A program made the translations under genes and the position numbers. Source: Patescibacteria group bacterium (GTDB lineage Bacteria > Patescibacteriota > Microgenomatia > UBA1406 > GWC2-37-13). Taken from it: a DNA stretch of 64,000 nucleotides. The stretch lies in the NCBI GenBank assembly GCA_026415975.1, contig JAOAFZ010000005.1:1-64000 (forward strand), given 5' to 3'. Position 1 is the first letter of the stretch. Every line of letters begins with the position of its first letter. Shown here piece by piece: positions 51,695 to 59,809 of the stretch. The notes under the pieces were generated by a model. That model had not been told where the DNA came from, did not search any database, and saw only the letters and a program-made list of their open reading frames with translations.

Positions 51695-53302
51695 ATGCAA
51701 GATGCTATCCCGTTTTATGATTCCGTACAGGCAGGGATCAGGAGTGATCTAAATCCGGAACAGGATGCTCCCGCTACCGGTCCTGTCTTTCCACCGGTGG
51801 TGTTACCGGACGGTATGCCCTCCGGTTCCCCTGTGGAACCGGAAGCAGCTGATCAGCCACCCCGTAAGTGGCAACATCGTGCTATTGTAACGGGTATATT
51901 CGTTGTATTTATACATCTTGCGGCTATCGGTTTCTGGTTCGGGTCGAGCCTCCGAGCCGAAACGCTCGATACAATCAACCAAACACTTTCCAAGCTCTCA
52001 ATTATCAAAGAACACGGTCACGATGTGCGTAACTATTATGCCCGCCTCCGTAATAATTCAGATGCTATACGCTCGCCAATATCGGCGCTCATTCCCTTTA
52101 CCGTGCAGTCTGTACACGCAGAAGTGCGTGAAGTAGACTCGGAAGTTACTGCGCAATTCGGACAGGTTCTTGCCGAACAGCGTAAACTGGTATCCGGCAA
52201 GCTGGAATCATTTTCATTGCAGCTGGAAGCCGCAGAAAGGTATCCCTACTCATCAAAAGATGCTGTAACCGCTGAAGTTGCCAGGATGCGTTCTAGTCTT
52301 GTCAGCGGCGAGCTGGATCCGTCTCAACTTCTCAGTTATTCTGACAGGCTGGACGAGTTGAAGGCTGTTGTTACCAAAGAACTTGGTAGTGAGCATGACC
52401 GTGCATTCGGTGAGCTGGAAAATAAATACTCGATAGCAGTTAATTTTGACTACCCTTCCCGAGAGATTATCGAAACGTACATCTCGTCACACGGCGGCAA
52501 AACCACAAGAACCGGGCCCACCCTTGAAGAGGTGCTCAGCGGACTGGAAGCCGTACAGAAGTACACCCGTACAATCGAACAGGAAGTCGAAGAAGAGAAA
52601 CGGAAACTGATTTTTACAAACATTGCCAATCTTACGAAAGAAGTAGACTCACTGCTTGCGTTTTTTGCTACACGATCGGGGTATACGACGGAGATATCGT
52701 TATTGAACCGGTATAAAAACAATGTGGCAGCGTTTACCCCTGCACAATTTTCAGCCGTCTCGGCTGCGGAAATGCAGAGGCGTGCAGAGTCGGAACTGTT
52801 TTCACTGGTTGAGCAACCCCGGAAAAGTAAAAGAATAGCAGAAGAGAAAGAACGACAGGAACTGATAGCTCTTCAGAAACGATTACAGGAAGAGAAGAAT
52901 ATCCCCTTGCCGCCTCTTGACGTGCCGAAGTTGATTTATGTCGATCTGGCAAAACAGCGTCTCTATGCCTACGAAAACGGAATCTCGATTTTTCAGGAAC
53001 CGGTACCGGTTACTACCGGAAAACGCGGATTCGAAACAGTTACCGGCCAGTATGCGATATACGTCAAGTACTCGCCGTTCAGGATGCGATCGCCGTTCCC
53101 GGGCATCCACTACGATAACATGGTCGACTATTTTATGCCTTTTTACCAGGGGTATGGATTTCATGACGCATCCTGGCGGTCTGTCTACGGAACCCCTGAT
53201 TACCTCGATGTTGGCAGCCACGGTTGCATCAATACGCCTTATTCCTATATAAAGCAGCTCTACTACTGGGCGGATATCGGCACCACAGTTCTTATCAGGT
53301 AG
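51695..53302 (+). CDS. L,D-transpeptidase (YkuD) with long coiled-coil region
   Basis: 535 residues: Pro-rich N-terminus, membrane helix (~65-87), a ~300-residue charged helical region (coiled coil up to ~410) and a C-terminal YkuD domain: 'KLIYVDLAKQRLYAYENG', 'PVTTGKRGFETVTGQYAIYV', 'FHDASWRS' and the catalytic 'VGSHGCINTPY'. It forms 3-3 cross-links in peptidoglycan outside the membrane. The long stalk could span the wall. TATAAT near 51636 and Shine-Dalgarno GGAGAGGGTG precede the ATG. Confidence 0.92.
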   Translation: MQDAIPFYDSVQAGIRSDLNPEQDAPATGPVFPPVVLPDGMPSGSPVEPEAADQPPRKWQHRAIVTGIFVVFIHLAAIGFWFGSSLRAETLDTINQTLSKLSIIKEHGHDVRNYYARLRNNSDAIRSPISALIPFTVQSVHAEVREVDSEVTAQFGQVLAEQRKLVSGKLESFSLQLEAAERYPYSSKDAVTAEVARMRSSLVSGELDPSQLLSYSDRLDELKAVVTKELGSEHDRAFGELENKYSIAVNFDYPSREIIETYISSHGGKTTRTGPTLEEVLSGLEAVQKYTRTIEQEVEEEKRKLIFTNIANLTKEVDSLLAFFATRSGYTTEISLLNRYKNNVAAFTPAQFSAVSAAEMQRRAESELFSLVEQPRKSKRIAEEKERQELIALQKRLQEEKNIPLPPLDVPKLIYVDLAKQRLYAYENGISIFQEPVPVTTGKRGFETVTGQYAIYVKYSPFRMRSPFPGIHYDNMVDYFMPFYQGYGFHDASWRSVYGTPDYLDVGSHGCINTPYSYIKQLYYWADIGTTVLIR

Positions 53303-53370
53303 CAGGAACACGGGAGCTATTCTCACGCTATCATCTGCCGTTGCGCGGAGTATGAATAACCTGCCGGTGA

Positions 53371-53988
53371 TCAAACTTTTTCAAGAGCTGAACGGAAATA
53401 AGCTGTTGCAAGTCTCTTGAGCTCAGTCCGGTACCGTTCATCAACACTGCCGTCCGGGCGGACGGCAATCGGAAAGATGGAACGTGTTGATTTTATCAGT
53501 ACGGTGATTATAACTTCAAGCTTTTGTCTGTCAAAATTGGGGCATTTCCGATGATAATAATCAACACCGATCTTGATCAGTTCCTGCAAAAACTCTTCTG
53601 AAATCTTGGCAAATTCATTCTCAGAGATGGCTCCATAGAAAACAACCATAAATGCTGGATGTTCCTGATAATACTCTATCGTTACATCGATAATATAATC
53701 CATGATGGTTTTGTGATCTTTAGCAGCGTTGTTTGCCTCAATCGAACGGATGAAAAGATCCCGGTACTCAGCTATGTATTGCTCCGCAAGGGCTCGAAGT
53801 ATCGCCTGTTTGTTCCTGAAATACTGATAAAGCGAACCAATGGGGATTTTGGCATTATCTGCAATAGCATTTGTTGTAGCCGCCTCATATCCAACCCGGG
53901 AGAAAATTTTTTCACTGGACCTAAGAATCGAAGCCACCCGGCTACGGGATCGACGTTGCGTTGGTATATGCCGGAAATTTTTTTTCAT
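53371..53988 (-). CDS. TetR-family transcriptional regulator
   Basis: 205 residues. N-terminal HTH 'ILRSSEKIFSRVGYEAATTNAIADNAKIPIGSLYQYFRNKQAIL' in pattern is standard TetR; the C-terminal ligand-binding part is helical ('IIDVTIEYYQEHPAFMVVFY'). No target operon is adjacent. The AACCGATCGGTT palindrome at 40263 is a type of site used by some TetR regulators, but no link to this protein is shown. The gene converges with the L,D-transpeptidase gene. Confidence 0.9.
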   Translation of the reverse strand: MKKNFRHIPTQRRSRSRVASILRSSEKIFSRVGYEAATTNAIADNAKIPIGSLYQYFRNKQAILRALAEQYIAEYRDLFIRSIEANNAAKDHKTIMDYIIDVTIEYYQEHPAFMVVFYGAISENEFAKISEEFLQELIKIGVDYYHRKCPNFDRQKLEVIITVLIKSTRSIFPIAVRPDGSVDERYRTELKRLATAYFRSALEKV

Positions 53989-54062
53989 CGTAGTAACAGA
54001 TGGTTATATATCCCGTTCCGTAATTATACAGGGAGTTCACGTTGATTACACTTTTATTTTGT

Positions 54063-54068
54063 TATAAT
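54063..54068 (+). promoter_or_regulatory. -10 box of the response regulator gene
   Basis: TATAAT, 7 nt before the ATG at 54076; no strong -35 box. Leaderless spacing again. Confidence 0.55.
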
Positions 54069-54075
54069 AGTACAC

Positions 54076-54750
54076 ATGATATCAACAATCCTTGTGGTTG
54101 AGGATGATAAGGATATACAAGAATATATTACACAACTTCTTCTCGATCACAATCTGAATGTCATTACCGCTACGAACGGGGCAACAGCATTGAAGCTCAT
54201 AAAAAAGACACATCCGGATCTGGTAATCCTTGATCTCGGGCTACCGGATATCAGCGGGGAATCAATACTTATGCAGCTACATAAAGAATATCCCGATCTG
54301 CGAATCATTATTCTCACGGCAAGAGACTCTATGGCCAATAAAATCCAGGGCCTTAACCTGGGCGCTGATGACTACCTCACGAAGCCGTTTAATGGGGAAG
54401 AACTGATAGCCCGTATTCAGGCTCGACTCAGGCGACTGGCAGGAAGCAGTGATACGCTCAGGCTAGATGATTTGGAGTTTAACACCAAGACACTTGTGGT
54501 GACCCGTGGAGGGAAGGAAGTTTCCCTCACGCCTCAAGAAACGAAGCTCCTTCAGTATCTCATGCAAAATCAGGGGCGGATTTTAACACGCGAAATGATA
54601 CTGAACCGCCTGTGGATGTCTGCGATTGATGTAGATACCAGAATAGTCGACGTATATATCGGATATCTCCGTAAAAAAATTGACCGGAATAGCAAACGGA
54701 AGCTGATTCATTCAGTCCGTGGATTTGGCTATATTCTTAAGTCGGGATAA
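54076..54750 (+). CDS. OmpR/KdpE-like response regulator
   Basis: 224 residues. Receiver domain with acidic pocket 'LVVEDDKDIQ', phospho-acceptor D53 in 'LVILDLGLPD', 'IILTARDS' and 'DDYLTKPF'; C-terminal winged helix 'VSLTPQETKLLQYLMQNQGRILTREMIL' in pattern, then 'VDTRIVDVYIGYLRKKID' and 'VRGFGYIL'. No full-length histidine kinase is adjacent. Its 3' end overlaps by 39 nt the convergent small DHp-like gene, an arrangement that could matter for phosphate flow. Confidence 0.93.
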   Translation: MISTILVVEDDKDIQEYITQLLLDHNLNVITATNGATALKLIKKTHPDLVILDLGLPDISGESILMQLHKEYPDLRIIILTARDSMANKIQGLNLGADDYLTKPFNGEELIARIQARLRRLAGSSDTLRLDDLEFNTKTLVVTRGGKEVSLTPQETKLLQYLMQNQGRILTREMILNRLWMSAIDVDTRIVDVYIGYLRKKIDRNSKRKLIHSVRGFGYILKSG

Positions 54751-54912
54751 CGAATCACGCATCTTTGCAAGCGATTCTTTCATTCGCTGTATGTAATCGC
54801 CTGTCTTCTCGGGGTTGCTCGTAAGCGCACGCTCAAGAAGAAAAACCTGCGACTCAAGCGCAGTAATCAGATTTCCAAGGGTGTGTCGTGCCTGATTTTC
54901 AGGATTGGTCAT
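54712..54912 (-). CDS. 66-residue histidine-kinase DHp-like protein (no ATPase domain)
   Basis: From the ATG at 54912 it reads 'MTNPENQARHTLGNLITALE' and then a second amphipathic helix 'DYIQRMKESLAKMRDSLSRLK'. The segment 'RHTLGNLITAL' follows the H-box pattern of histidine kinases (H-E-L-R-x-P-L-T-A-I) with a candidate phospho-His at residue 10. Two helices of this length form a DHp dimerisation domain, but no CA (ATPase) domain follows. It overlaps the flavin reductase gene by 14 nt. It may be a phosphotransfer or phosphatase partner for the OmpR-type regulator. Confidence 0.6.
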   Translation of the reverse strand: MTNPENQARHTLGNLITALESQVFLLERALTSNPEKTGDYIQRMKESLAKMRDSLSRLKNIAKSTD

Positions 54913-55618
54913 ATATCTTTTGTCCCTGAAACAGGGTGGCAAACTTAATGTGATCTATAACCGGTCCAAATGGTGAATGTACAAAGCGCTCAAATGATGC
55001 CTGAAACGGGATATTTTTTCGCTGACACATATTGATTACTTTCAGTTCCATTGGCTCAGGACCGACGGTATACACCGCATCCGGGAGTTCAGTGTTCATG
55101 TATTCTGAAAATGCATCGGTTACAAATCCCATACGACCTTCAGAGCCGTCATCGGTCGTTTTCGTAACATGGATTTTCTTGTTGTGCAGGAATGGATAAA
55201 GGAGAAGCTCAAACTTTGTTCTGGCACCCACAAAGAGTTTTACGGTAAATCCCTTTTCAACAGCTAGTTTTGCCAGAAACGAGAGAGGAGCGGTTCCATA
55301 GCCACCGGCAACCAGCGCAATAGTCCCGGGCTTTTCCGGGAGGGTAAAGTAGGTCCCAAACGGACCGCGGATAGATAGCTGCTCGCCAACGGACATGCCG
55401 TGCAGGGTATTTGAGCCGACACCCACTTTTGCGACCGAGATCAGAAAAGTGCTTTCCGTTATGACGATCGGTGCAAATGGCCGTTCGCCGACGTTGGGGA
55501 TATTTACCAGAACATACTGTCCCGGCTGGGCGTCAAGCTTGCAGTGAAAATAGAATGATTTAACCCGGATATTATCAAGGATAATATCGACGATGGGAAG
55601 CGTAATCGAGTCGCTCAT
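54899..55618 (-). CDS. PyrK/ferredoxin-reductase-like FAD/NAD oxidoreductase
   Basis: 239 residues. FAD domain: 'DAQPGQYVLVNIPNVGERPFAPIVI' (RPF-x-P-x motif), 'SNTLHGMSVGEQLSIRGPFGTYF'; NAD domain: 'IALVAGGYGTAPLSFLAKLA', 'TVGPEPMELKVINMC'. This is the dihydroorotate dehydrogenase electron-transfer subunit (PyrK) family. The usual C-terminal 2Fe-2S Cys cluster is missing: after 'QASFERFVHSPFGPVIDHI' no Cys spacing fits, so electrons probably go to another acceptor. Co-oriented with and coupled to the DHp-like gene downstream and nrnA upstream (4-nt overlap). Confidence 0.8.
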   Translation of the reverse strand: MSDSITLPIVDIILDNIRVKSFYFHCKLDAQPGQYVLVNIPNVGERPFAPIVITESTFLISVAKVGVGSNTLHGMSVGEQLSIRGPFGTYFTLPEKPGTIALVAGGYGTAPLSFLAKLAVEKGFTVKLFVGARTKFELLLYPFLHNKKIHVTKTTDDGSEGRMGFVTDAFSEYMNTELPDAVYTVGPEPMELKVINMCQRKNIPFQASFERFVHSPFGPVIDHIKFATLFQGQKIYDQS

Positions 55619-56574
55619 GCCAATGAAAGTATACTGGAAATTGCCGCGTCAATTGAAGGTGCTTGAATTGTTGCGCCTGATGCGTTCTTATGACCGCCGC
55701 CGCCCAGTTTTTGAGCCAGAGCGGAGACATCATAGGCACGGTTACGGGAGCGGAACTGCAAACGGAAGGTGCCAGGTTTTTCTTCGATAACCAAAACCCC
55801 GAACTCTGTGCCGTTAATAGACTGTAAGTACCCGGTAAGTAGGTGACTGTTCTGACCGGCCTCTCCAAAGTTCAACCAGCTCTGGTACGGAATTGGCAGG
55901 TACGCAACTTTTCGCTCGTAATCAACCTTCATAAGAGAAAGTGCGTTCCCCAGAAACAGAATATCCTCAATATTCAGCTGGCTCTGAATTGCCGAGACGA
56001 TTTTCTGATAATCCACCCCGTACTGGTCTATAAGTTCTGCAGCTACTTGGAGTGGTGCGCCGCTGGTTATGTACCTGAAGAACCCGGAATCGGTGCATAA
56101 ACCGGTCATCAATGCAGTTGCTATATCACGGGAGATTGAAATACCGGTATCCTTCAGAAAACTATAGACGATAGAAGCTGCTGAAATCTCCGTGGGCTCT
56201 ATCAGGTTCAGAGTACCCCAGCCCTTATTTGATACGTGGTGATCAAGAACTGCAACAGTTAATGAATCCGGAAATTCGGGCTTGATTCCTATCATATCCG
56301 GAGATGCCATATCCAATGCCCAGTAGGTATCATACCGGTGCCATGGAATCTTCTCGGGAGGCTGCACTCGCACGGTATCTGCACCTGGAATAAACATCAG
56401 ATACTCCGGGACCGTATCGATACTAAATATATCCACTGAATGCCCTCGAAGACGGAGAGCTTCGGCGAATGCACAGTTCGAGCCTACAGAATCACCATCC
56501 GGACGGTGATGCAGCGTGAGAACGTTTTTACGTGAACCTGCGAAACATTTCAAGAGTTCAGTCCGGTCATTCAT
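55615..56574 (-). CDS. nrnA: NrnA-like DHH/DHHA1 phosphoesterase
   Basis: 319 residues. DHH domain: 'NVLTLHHRPDGDSVGSNCAF', 'VAVLDHHVSNKGWG' (DHH motif), 'TALMTGLCTDSGFF'; DHHA1 domain with 'LQFRSRNRAYDVSALAQKLGGG' and 'GGGGHKNASGA'. The family degrades nanoRNA (2-5 nt) and 3'-phosphoadenosine 5'-phosphate. A minus TATAAT box (56581-56586) ends 6 nt before the ATG at 56574, leaderless spacing. It overlaps the reductase start by 4 nt. Confidence 0.93.
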   Translation of the reverse strand: MNDRTELLKCFAGSRKNVLTLHHRPDGDSVGSNCAFAEALRLRGHSVDIFSIDTVPEYLMFIPGADTVRVQPPEKIPWHRYDTYWALDMASPDMIGIKPEFPDSLTVAVLDHHVSNKGWGTLNLIEPTEISAASIVYSFLKDTGISISRDIATALMTGLCTDSGFFRYITSGAPLQVAAELIDQYGVDYQKIVSAIQSQLNIEDILFLGNALSLMKVDYERKVAYLPIPYQSWLNFGEAGQNSHLLTGYLQSINGTEFGVLVIEEKPGTFRLQFRSRNRAYDVSALAQKLGGGGHKNASGATIQAPSIDAAISSILSLA

Positions 56575-56620
56575 GGTGCCATTATACCGGCTTCAGCAGA
56601 AAAAGGATGATTGAAACCAC

Positions 56621-57187
56621 TCAACTCCGGAATTTACGGATGACGCCCATTACCACCCCATGAACTTTCAATTCTTTCTTGGGATGCAGGGGAGGATACT
56701 TGTCATTTGCAGCTTCCAGGTATATCCGGTTTTTATCTTTTTTAAGGTATTTCAGGGTCCACTCTTTGTCTATTTCTGCAAGTACAATATCGCCGGACAA
56801 TGCTGAGCGTTTCATGTCAATTATAACCAAGTCATCCTCGAAGATTCCCGCATTAACCATGGAGTCCCCCCGTACTTTTAGCAGGAAAGATGAGCTTGGA
56901 TCATCGATCAGGTACTCATCAAGGGTCAGATAGCTTTTATTTTCATCCGCCAGGATCGGCTGGCCGGCGCGTACCATACCAAGAAGCGGCAAGGCAAAAA
57001 ACTTTCCCGTGGGAGCAAGCTTGCTATTTTCTTTTTTCAGGAGTCCATCTTCGATCCACTTGTGAACGATCTTGTGTACGGCATTTTTGGAGGATAGCCC
57101 GAAAAGATCAAGCATTTCGGAATACGAAGGAAGCCGCTTCGCCTTACCGTAAAACTGCTTAATCGCCGCGAGATAATCGGGTTTCAT
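56621..57187 (-). CDS. lexA: LexA repressor (SOS regulator)
   Basis: 188 residues. N-terminal winged helix 'LPSYSEMLDLFGLSSKNAVH', then the cleavage site A74-G75 in 'GMVRAGQPI', Ser109 in 'RGDSMVNAGIFEDDLVI' and Lys146 in 'EWTLKYLKKD', the catalytic dyad of autocleavage. It represses DNA-damage genes until RecA filaments stimulate self-cleavage. Its own promoter contains two GAAC-N4-GTTC-type boxes, so it is autoregulated. The C-terminal domain ends 'VVMGVIRKF' as in typical LexA. Confidence 0.93.
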   Translation of the reverse strand: MKPDYLAAIKQFYGKAKRLPSYSEMLDLFGLSSKNAVHKIVHKWIEDGLLKKENSKLAPTGKFFALPLLGMVRAGQPILADENKSYLTLDEYLIDDPSSSFLLKVRGDSMVNAGIFEDDLVIIDMKRSALSGDIVLAEIDKEWTLKYLKKDKNRIYLEAANDKYPPLHPKKELKVHGVVMGVIRKFRS

Positions 57188-57205
57188 TGTTGGATTAGAA
57201 TAAGT

Positions 57206-57250
57206 AAACGCTTGTTCACTATTCTATAGAACGATCGTTCACTTTGTCAA
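57206..57250 (-). promoter_or_regulatory. lexA promoter with two SOS boxes
   Basis: Minus strand: TTGACA (57245-57250) and TAGAAT (57221-57226) with an 18-nt spacer. A perfect palindrome GAACGATCGTTC (57229-57240) lies in the spacer. A second, imperfect box GAAC-AAGC-GTTT lies downstream (57206-57217). Both follow the Firmicutes/Actinobacteria LexA consensus (CGAAC-N4-GTTCG), not the proteobacterial CTGT-N8-ACAG. Confidence 0.85.
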
Positions 57251-57355
57251 GAGGGTTTTCAATAATACCCGGAAACCACTCTTTCCATCTTTAGCTCTGC
57301 GAAATTACGTTCGCATACAAGGCACCGCCCGGTGTATACTACTATTAGCGTACTT

Positions 57356-58036
57356 ATGGAGCGTCTGCGTTCACTATTCGGTGATTTACTGTCCGGACTC
57401 TCGGAAACACTCTCTCCGCGGGTGCGTAACTTCATCGTGCTATCCGGGTGCGTGTTTTTTGCGGGATTGCTGGCACTTCAGCTTGCGGGTCATGATCAGA
57501 GCCGCTCCGTGCAGGCATACGGCACAGAGCCGACAGGTACGGCCATGATTCTTGGCATGTTTCGCAGAGTGCCGCAATACCGATCTCCGTTACCTTCGGG
57601 AAACCCGACTCCGTTGCCGACCTTCACTCCCACACCAACCCCTACAGCAACCCCGACACCCATACCTACACGCACGCCAACACCGAGTCCAACGCTGACT
57701 CCTTCACCAACTCCCGTTCCCACCGTGTATATCCCGCCCCCCGCACCGGCCGAGATAGATGAATTTTTCCGGAAGTATGCTGCCGAATACGGCGTGGAAG
57801 AAAGCCAGCTGCGGAAGATTGCAGCATGCGAATCCGGGTATAATCCCACCTCACACAACACTGCACATGACTATGCGGGGATGTTTCAGTTTTCCCGTGC
57901 CACATGGGAGAGTACCCGGGCACAAATGGGAGCTGATCAGAATGCAGATCTGCGCTTTAACGCCGAAGAGGCTATCCGCACTGCTGCGTTCAAGATCTCC
58001 CGGGGTGGAATCGGAGGCTGGCCAAGTTGTAAATAA
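57356..58036 (+). CDS. Lytic-transglycosylase/Rpf-like protein with Thr-Pro repeat linker
   Basis: 226 residues from the ATG at 57356: membrane helix (~28-50), a TP/PT-rich linker (~85-135), then an SLT-like domain '[20 protein letters not shown]' with catalytic Glu in '[12 protein letters not shown]', '[15 protein letters not shown]' and '[21 protein letters not shown]'. It should cleave glycan strands of peptidoglycan. Rpf-like and SLT-like domains are hard to separate here. A TATACT box (57335-57340) precedes the start by 15 nt. An upstream GTG at 57332 is an alternative start. Confidence 0.85.
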   Translation: MERLRSLFGDLLSGLSETLSPRVRNFIVLSGCVFFAGLLALQLAGHDQSRSVQAYGTEPTGTAMILGMFRRVPQYRSPLPSGNPTPLPTFTPTPTPTATPTPIPTRTPTPSPTLTPSPTPVPTVYIPPPAPAEIDEFFRKYAAEYGVEESQLRKIAACESGYNPTSHNTAHDYAGMFQFSRATWESTRAQMGADQNADLRFNAEEAIRTAAFKISRGGIGGWPSCK

Positions 58037-58046
58037 CGTGAAGCGG

Positions 58047-58409
58047 CTAGAATCCCATCTGTCTGCGCAATATGTACCACAGTCTTCCCCAGAAACCCGC
58101 CTTCCTGTACGATCGCCATGCCTCCCGTTTGCGATGATCAGGCGTTCCGGGGAGGGGAGGGTCTATCCAGGCAGAAAGTACAATCCACTCACGCGGTTCG
58201 TTTTGTTTAAGGATCAGGGTAATTAGTGATTTTCCGTGCCGTTTTCTCAGTTCTACAGTACCGGGCTGTTTTCCGCGCAGTTTTTCATCGGGAGCATGGT
58301 ACGCAGTTACGGCGATGTGCCGGGGAAGCTTTCGCTCCTGCAGGCGTTCGAGGGCATGATTTGTCCAGATGAGTCCACCATATTGTTGGTGTGCAGGCAT
58401 GAGCTCCAT
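58047..58409 (-). CDS. DUF4258-like protein
   Basis: 120 residues from the ATG at 58409. 'GLIWTNHALERLQERKLPRHIAVTAYHAPDEK' in pattern matches DUF4258 ('F T x H A x x R L x E R ... I'), then 'TVELRKRHGKSLITLILKQNE' and 'EWIVLSAWIDPP'. Proteins of this family have been likened to small toxin- or RNA-binding modules; activity unknown. Its promoter is back to back with that of the 58424 glycosyltransferase gene. The long N-terminal alternative from 58439 would overlap that gene. Confidence 0.65.
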   Translation of the reverse strand: MELMPAHQQYGGLIWTNHALERLQERKLPRHIAVTAYHAPDEKLRGKQPGTVELRKRHGKSLITLILKQNEPREWIVLSAWIDPPLPGTPDHRKREAWRSYRKAGFWGRLWYILRRQMGF

Positions 58410-58421
58410 TATACTTAAATA
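58410..58421. promoter_or_regulatory. Back-to-back -10 boxes of two divergent genes
   Basis: TATACT on the plus strand (58410-58415) serves the GTG at 58424. TATTTA on the minus strand (58416-58421) serves the ATG at 58409, leaving 6 nt. Only 14 bp lie between the two starts, so polymerase can serve one direction at a time. Confidence 0.55.
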
Positions 58422-58423
58422 TC

Positions 58424-59785
58424 GTGACACGTGCCGCATCTATCCTTGGTCAAAAATCAGTTGTACTGATTTTTGCCTATGCCCCTGCCGGACTTGGACA
58501 TCTGCGCGTTACAGATGCCCTGTATAGTGGCCTCCCCGAGACGGTCCAGCCCTTACTTATGGGTTCTCATGACCGCAATATAATGTGGCTACACCGTATT
58601 TTCAGCATACATCCCCTTCTCCGTAATCTGTTTGAGTGGGTGCAATATAATCCGCAACAGTATATTTTCACCTTCCTATACTATTGGCTCACCCGGATGC
58701 AATCGGATCTTATGTACGAACAGCTGAACACAATACTGGATCAGCGGCTGGAAACTCCGCAGCAGATCGTAATCGTTGCTACCCATTTCACCCTGGCACA
58801 CCAAATTGGAATAGTAAAGCGGAAAATTGAGCAGGAAAGGAAGGTGCAGGTAATTCTGGCAGTCCAGGTGACAGATGACAGTCCCCAGTTCATGTGGTAC
58901 GTACCGGAAGCGGATCTGACATTTGTCCCCAGCAGCTACACGAAACGGGAGCTGGAGAAATATGGCGAATGGGTCGGTCACCCTGCGGGTAACTTTGTGG
59001 TGAACGCCTATCCGATAAGTCCTATCTTGGCAGAGCGGCTTGATCACGGCGAATTTTTTGAGAAGTCACATCAAATAGATCCAAAGGCAAAGTCACAGAT
59101 CCATGTAAGCATTCCGGTTTCCGGTGCAGCTGTCGGGTTGCATTATGCCACCCGGATGATCGATACCCTACACCGCGCCTCTCACCGGTTTATGTTTCAT
59201 GTAGTTACCCGGTCGGCACCGTACACCCTGGGCTTTCTAAACGAGATGATCCAGCGGCCATACGTTAAATTATATGTTTCAGCACAAGATCGGGATGTCG
59301 TAAACGCATACGAGCATGTGTACCGGAAATACTTGGTTTCAATCGAAATCACGAAGCCAAGTGAACAGGCATTTAAAACGCTACTGTATCCGGAACATCG
59401 CGGTGGATCGATCCTGTTATTCTCCGAGCCGGTAGGGCGACAGGAATACGATAATATCTCCTTTATGCGCAGGCATGGACTGATCCCTTCGGAAGCCCGT
59501 CAGGAAAGACTTTTCGACCATTCCACCCTCCGAAAGGCTCTTTCGCCTGGACATGAAATCCGGGAAGAAGCACGCAACTGGCGCGGGACAGCGCTACCTG
59601 AGGATCCCGAAGCAGCCGGGCGTTACGTGTGGTGGTGTATTCAAAACGGTATTTTTGAGTCTATGATGCAGTTTCGCCCCCGTAAAAACCGTAAGCCCGC
59701 TGAACAGATAGAATTAAGCCCTCACGGAGTTCGGGAATTTTGGGAAAAAATCGCGGATTATTTGAATCGCTCCGATACGGTTTGA
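58424..59785 (+). CDS. GT-B-fold glycosyltransferase (MGDG-synthase/UgtP-like)
   Basis: 453 residues with a GTG start. 'FAYAPAGLGHLRVTDALYSGL' near the N-terminus is the donor/acceptor loop (GxGHxR) of MurG and processive diacylglycerol glycosyltransferases. 'DLTFVPSSYTKRELEKYG' and 'VSIPVSGAAVGLHYATRMI' are later Rossmann elements. In Gram-positive-type cells it would make glycolipid anchors; the lipid acceptor is not shown. The C-terminal ~130 residues ('HRGGSILLFSEPVGRQEY') deviate from known enzymes. No signal peptide. Confidence 0.7.
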   Translation: MTRAASILGQKSVVLIFAYAPAGLGHLRVTDALYSGLPETVQPLLMGSHDRNIMWLHRIFSIHPLLRNLFEWVQYNPQQYIFTFLYYWLTRMQSDLMYEQLNTILDQRLETPQQIVIVATHFTLAHQIGIVKRKIEQERKVQVILAVQVTDDSPQFMWYVPEADLTFVPSSYTKRELEKYGEWVGHPAGNFVVNAYPISPILAERLDHGEFFEKSHQIDPKAKSQIHVSIPVSGAAVGLHYATRMIDTLHRASHRFMFHVVTRSAPYTLGFLNEMIQRPYVKLYVSAQDRDVVNAYEHVYRKYLVSIEITKPSEQAFKTLLYPEHRGGSILLFSEPVGRQEYDNISFMRRHGLIPSEARQERLFDHSTLRKALSPGHEIREEARNWRGTALPEDPEAAGRYVWWCIQNGIFESMMQFRPRKNRKPAEQIELSPHGVREFWEKIADYLNRSDTV

Positions 59786-59809
59786 TCTTTCCAGTATACT
59801 ATTCTTTCT

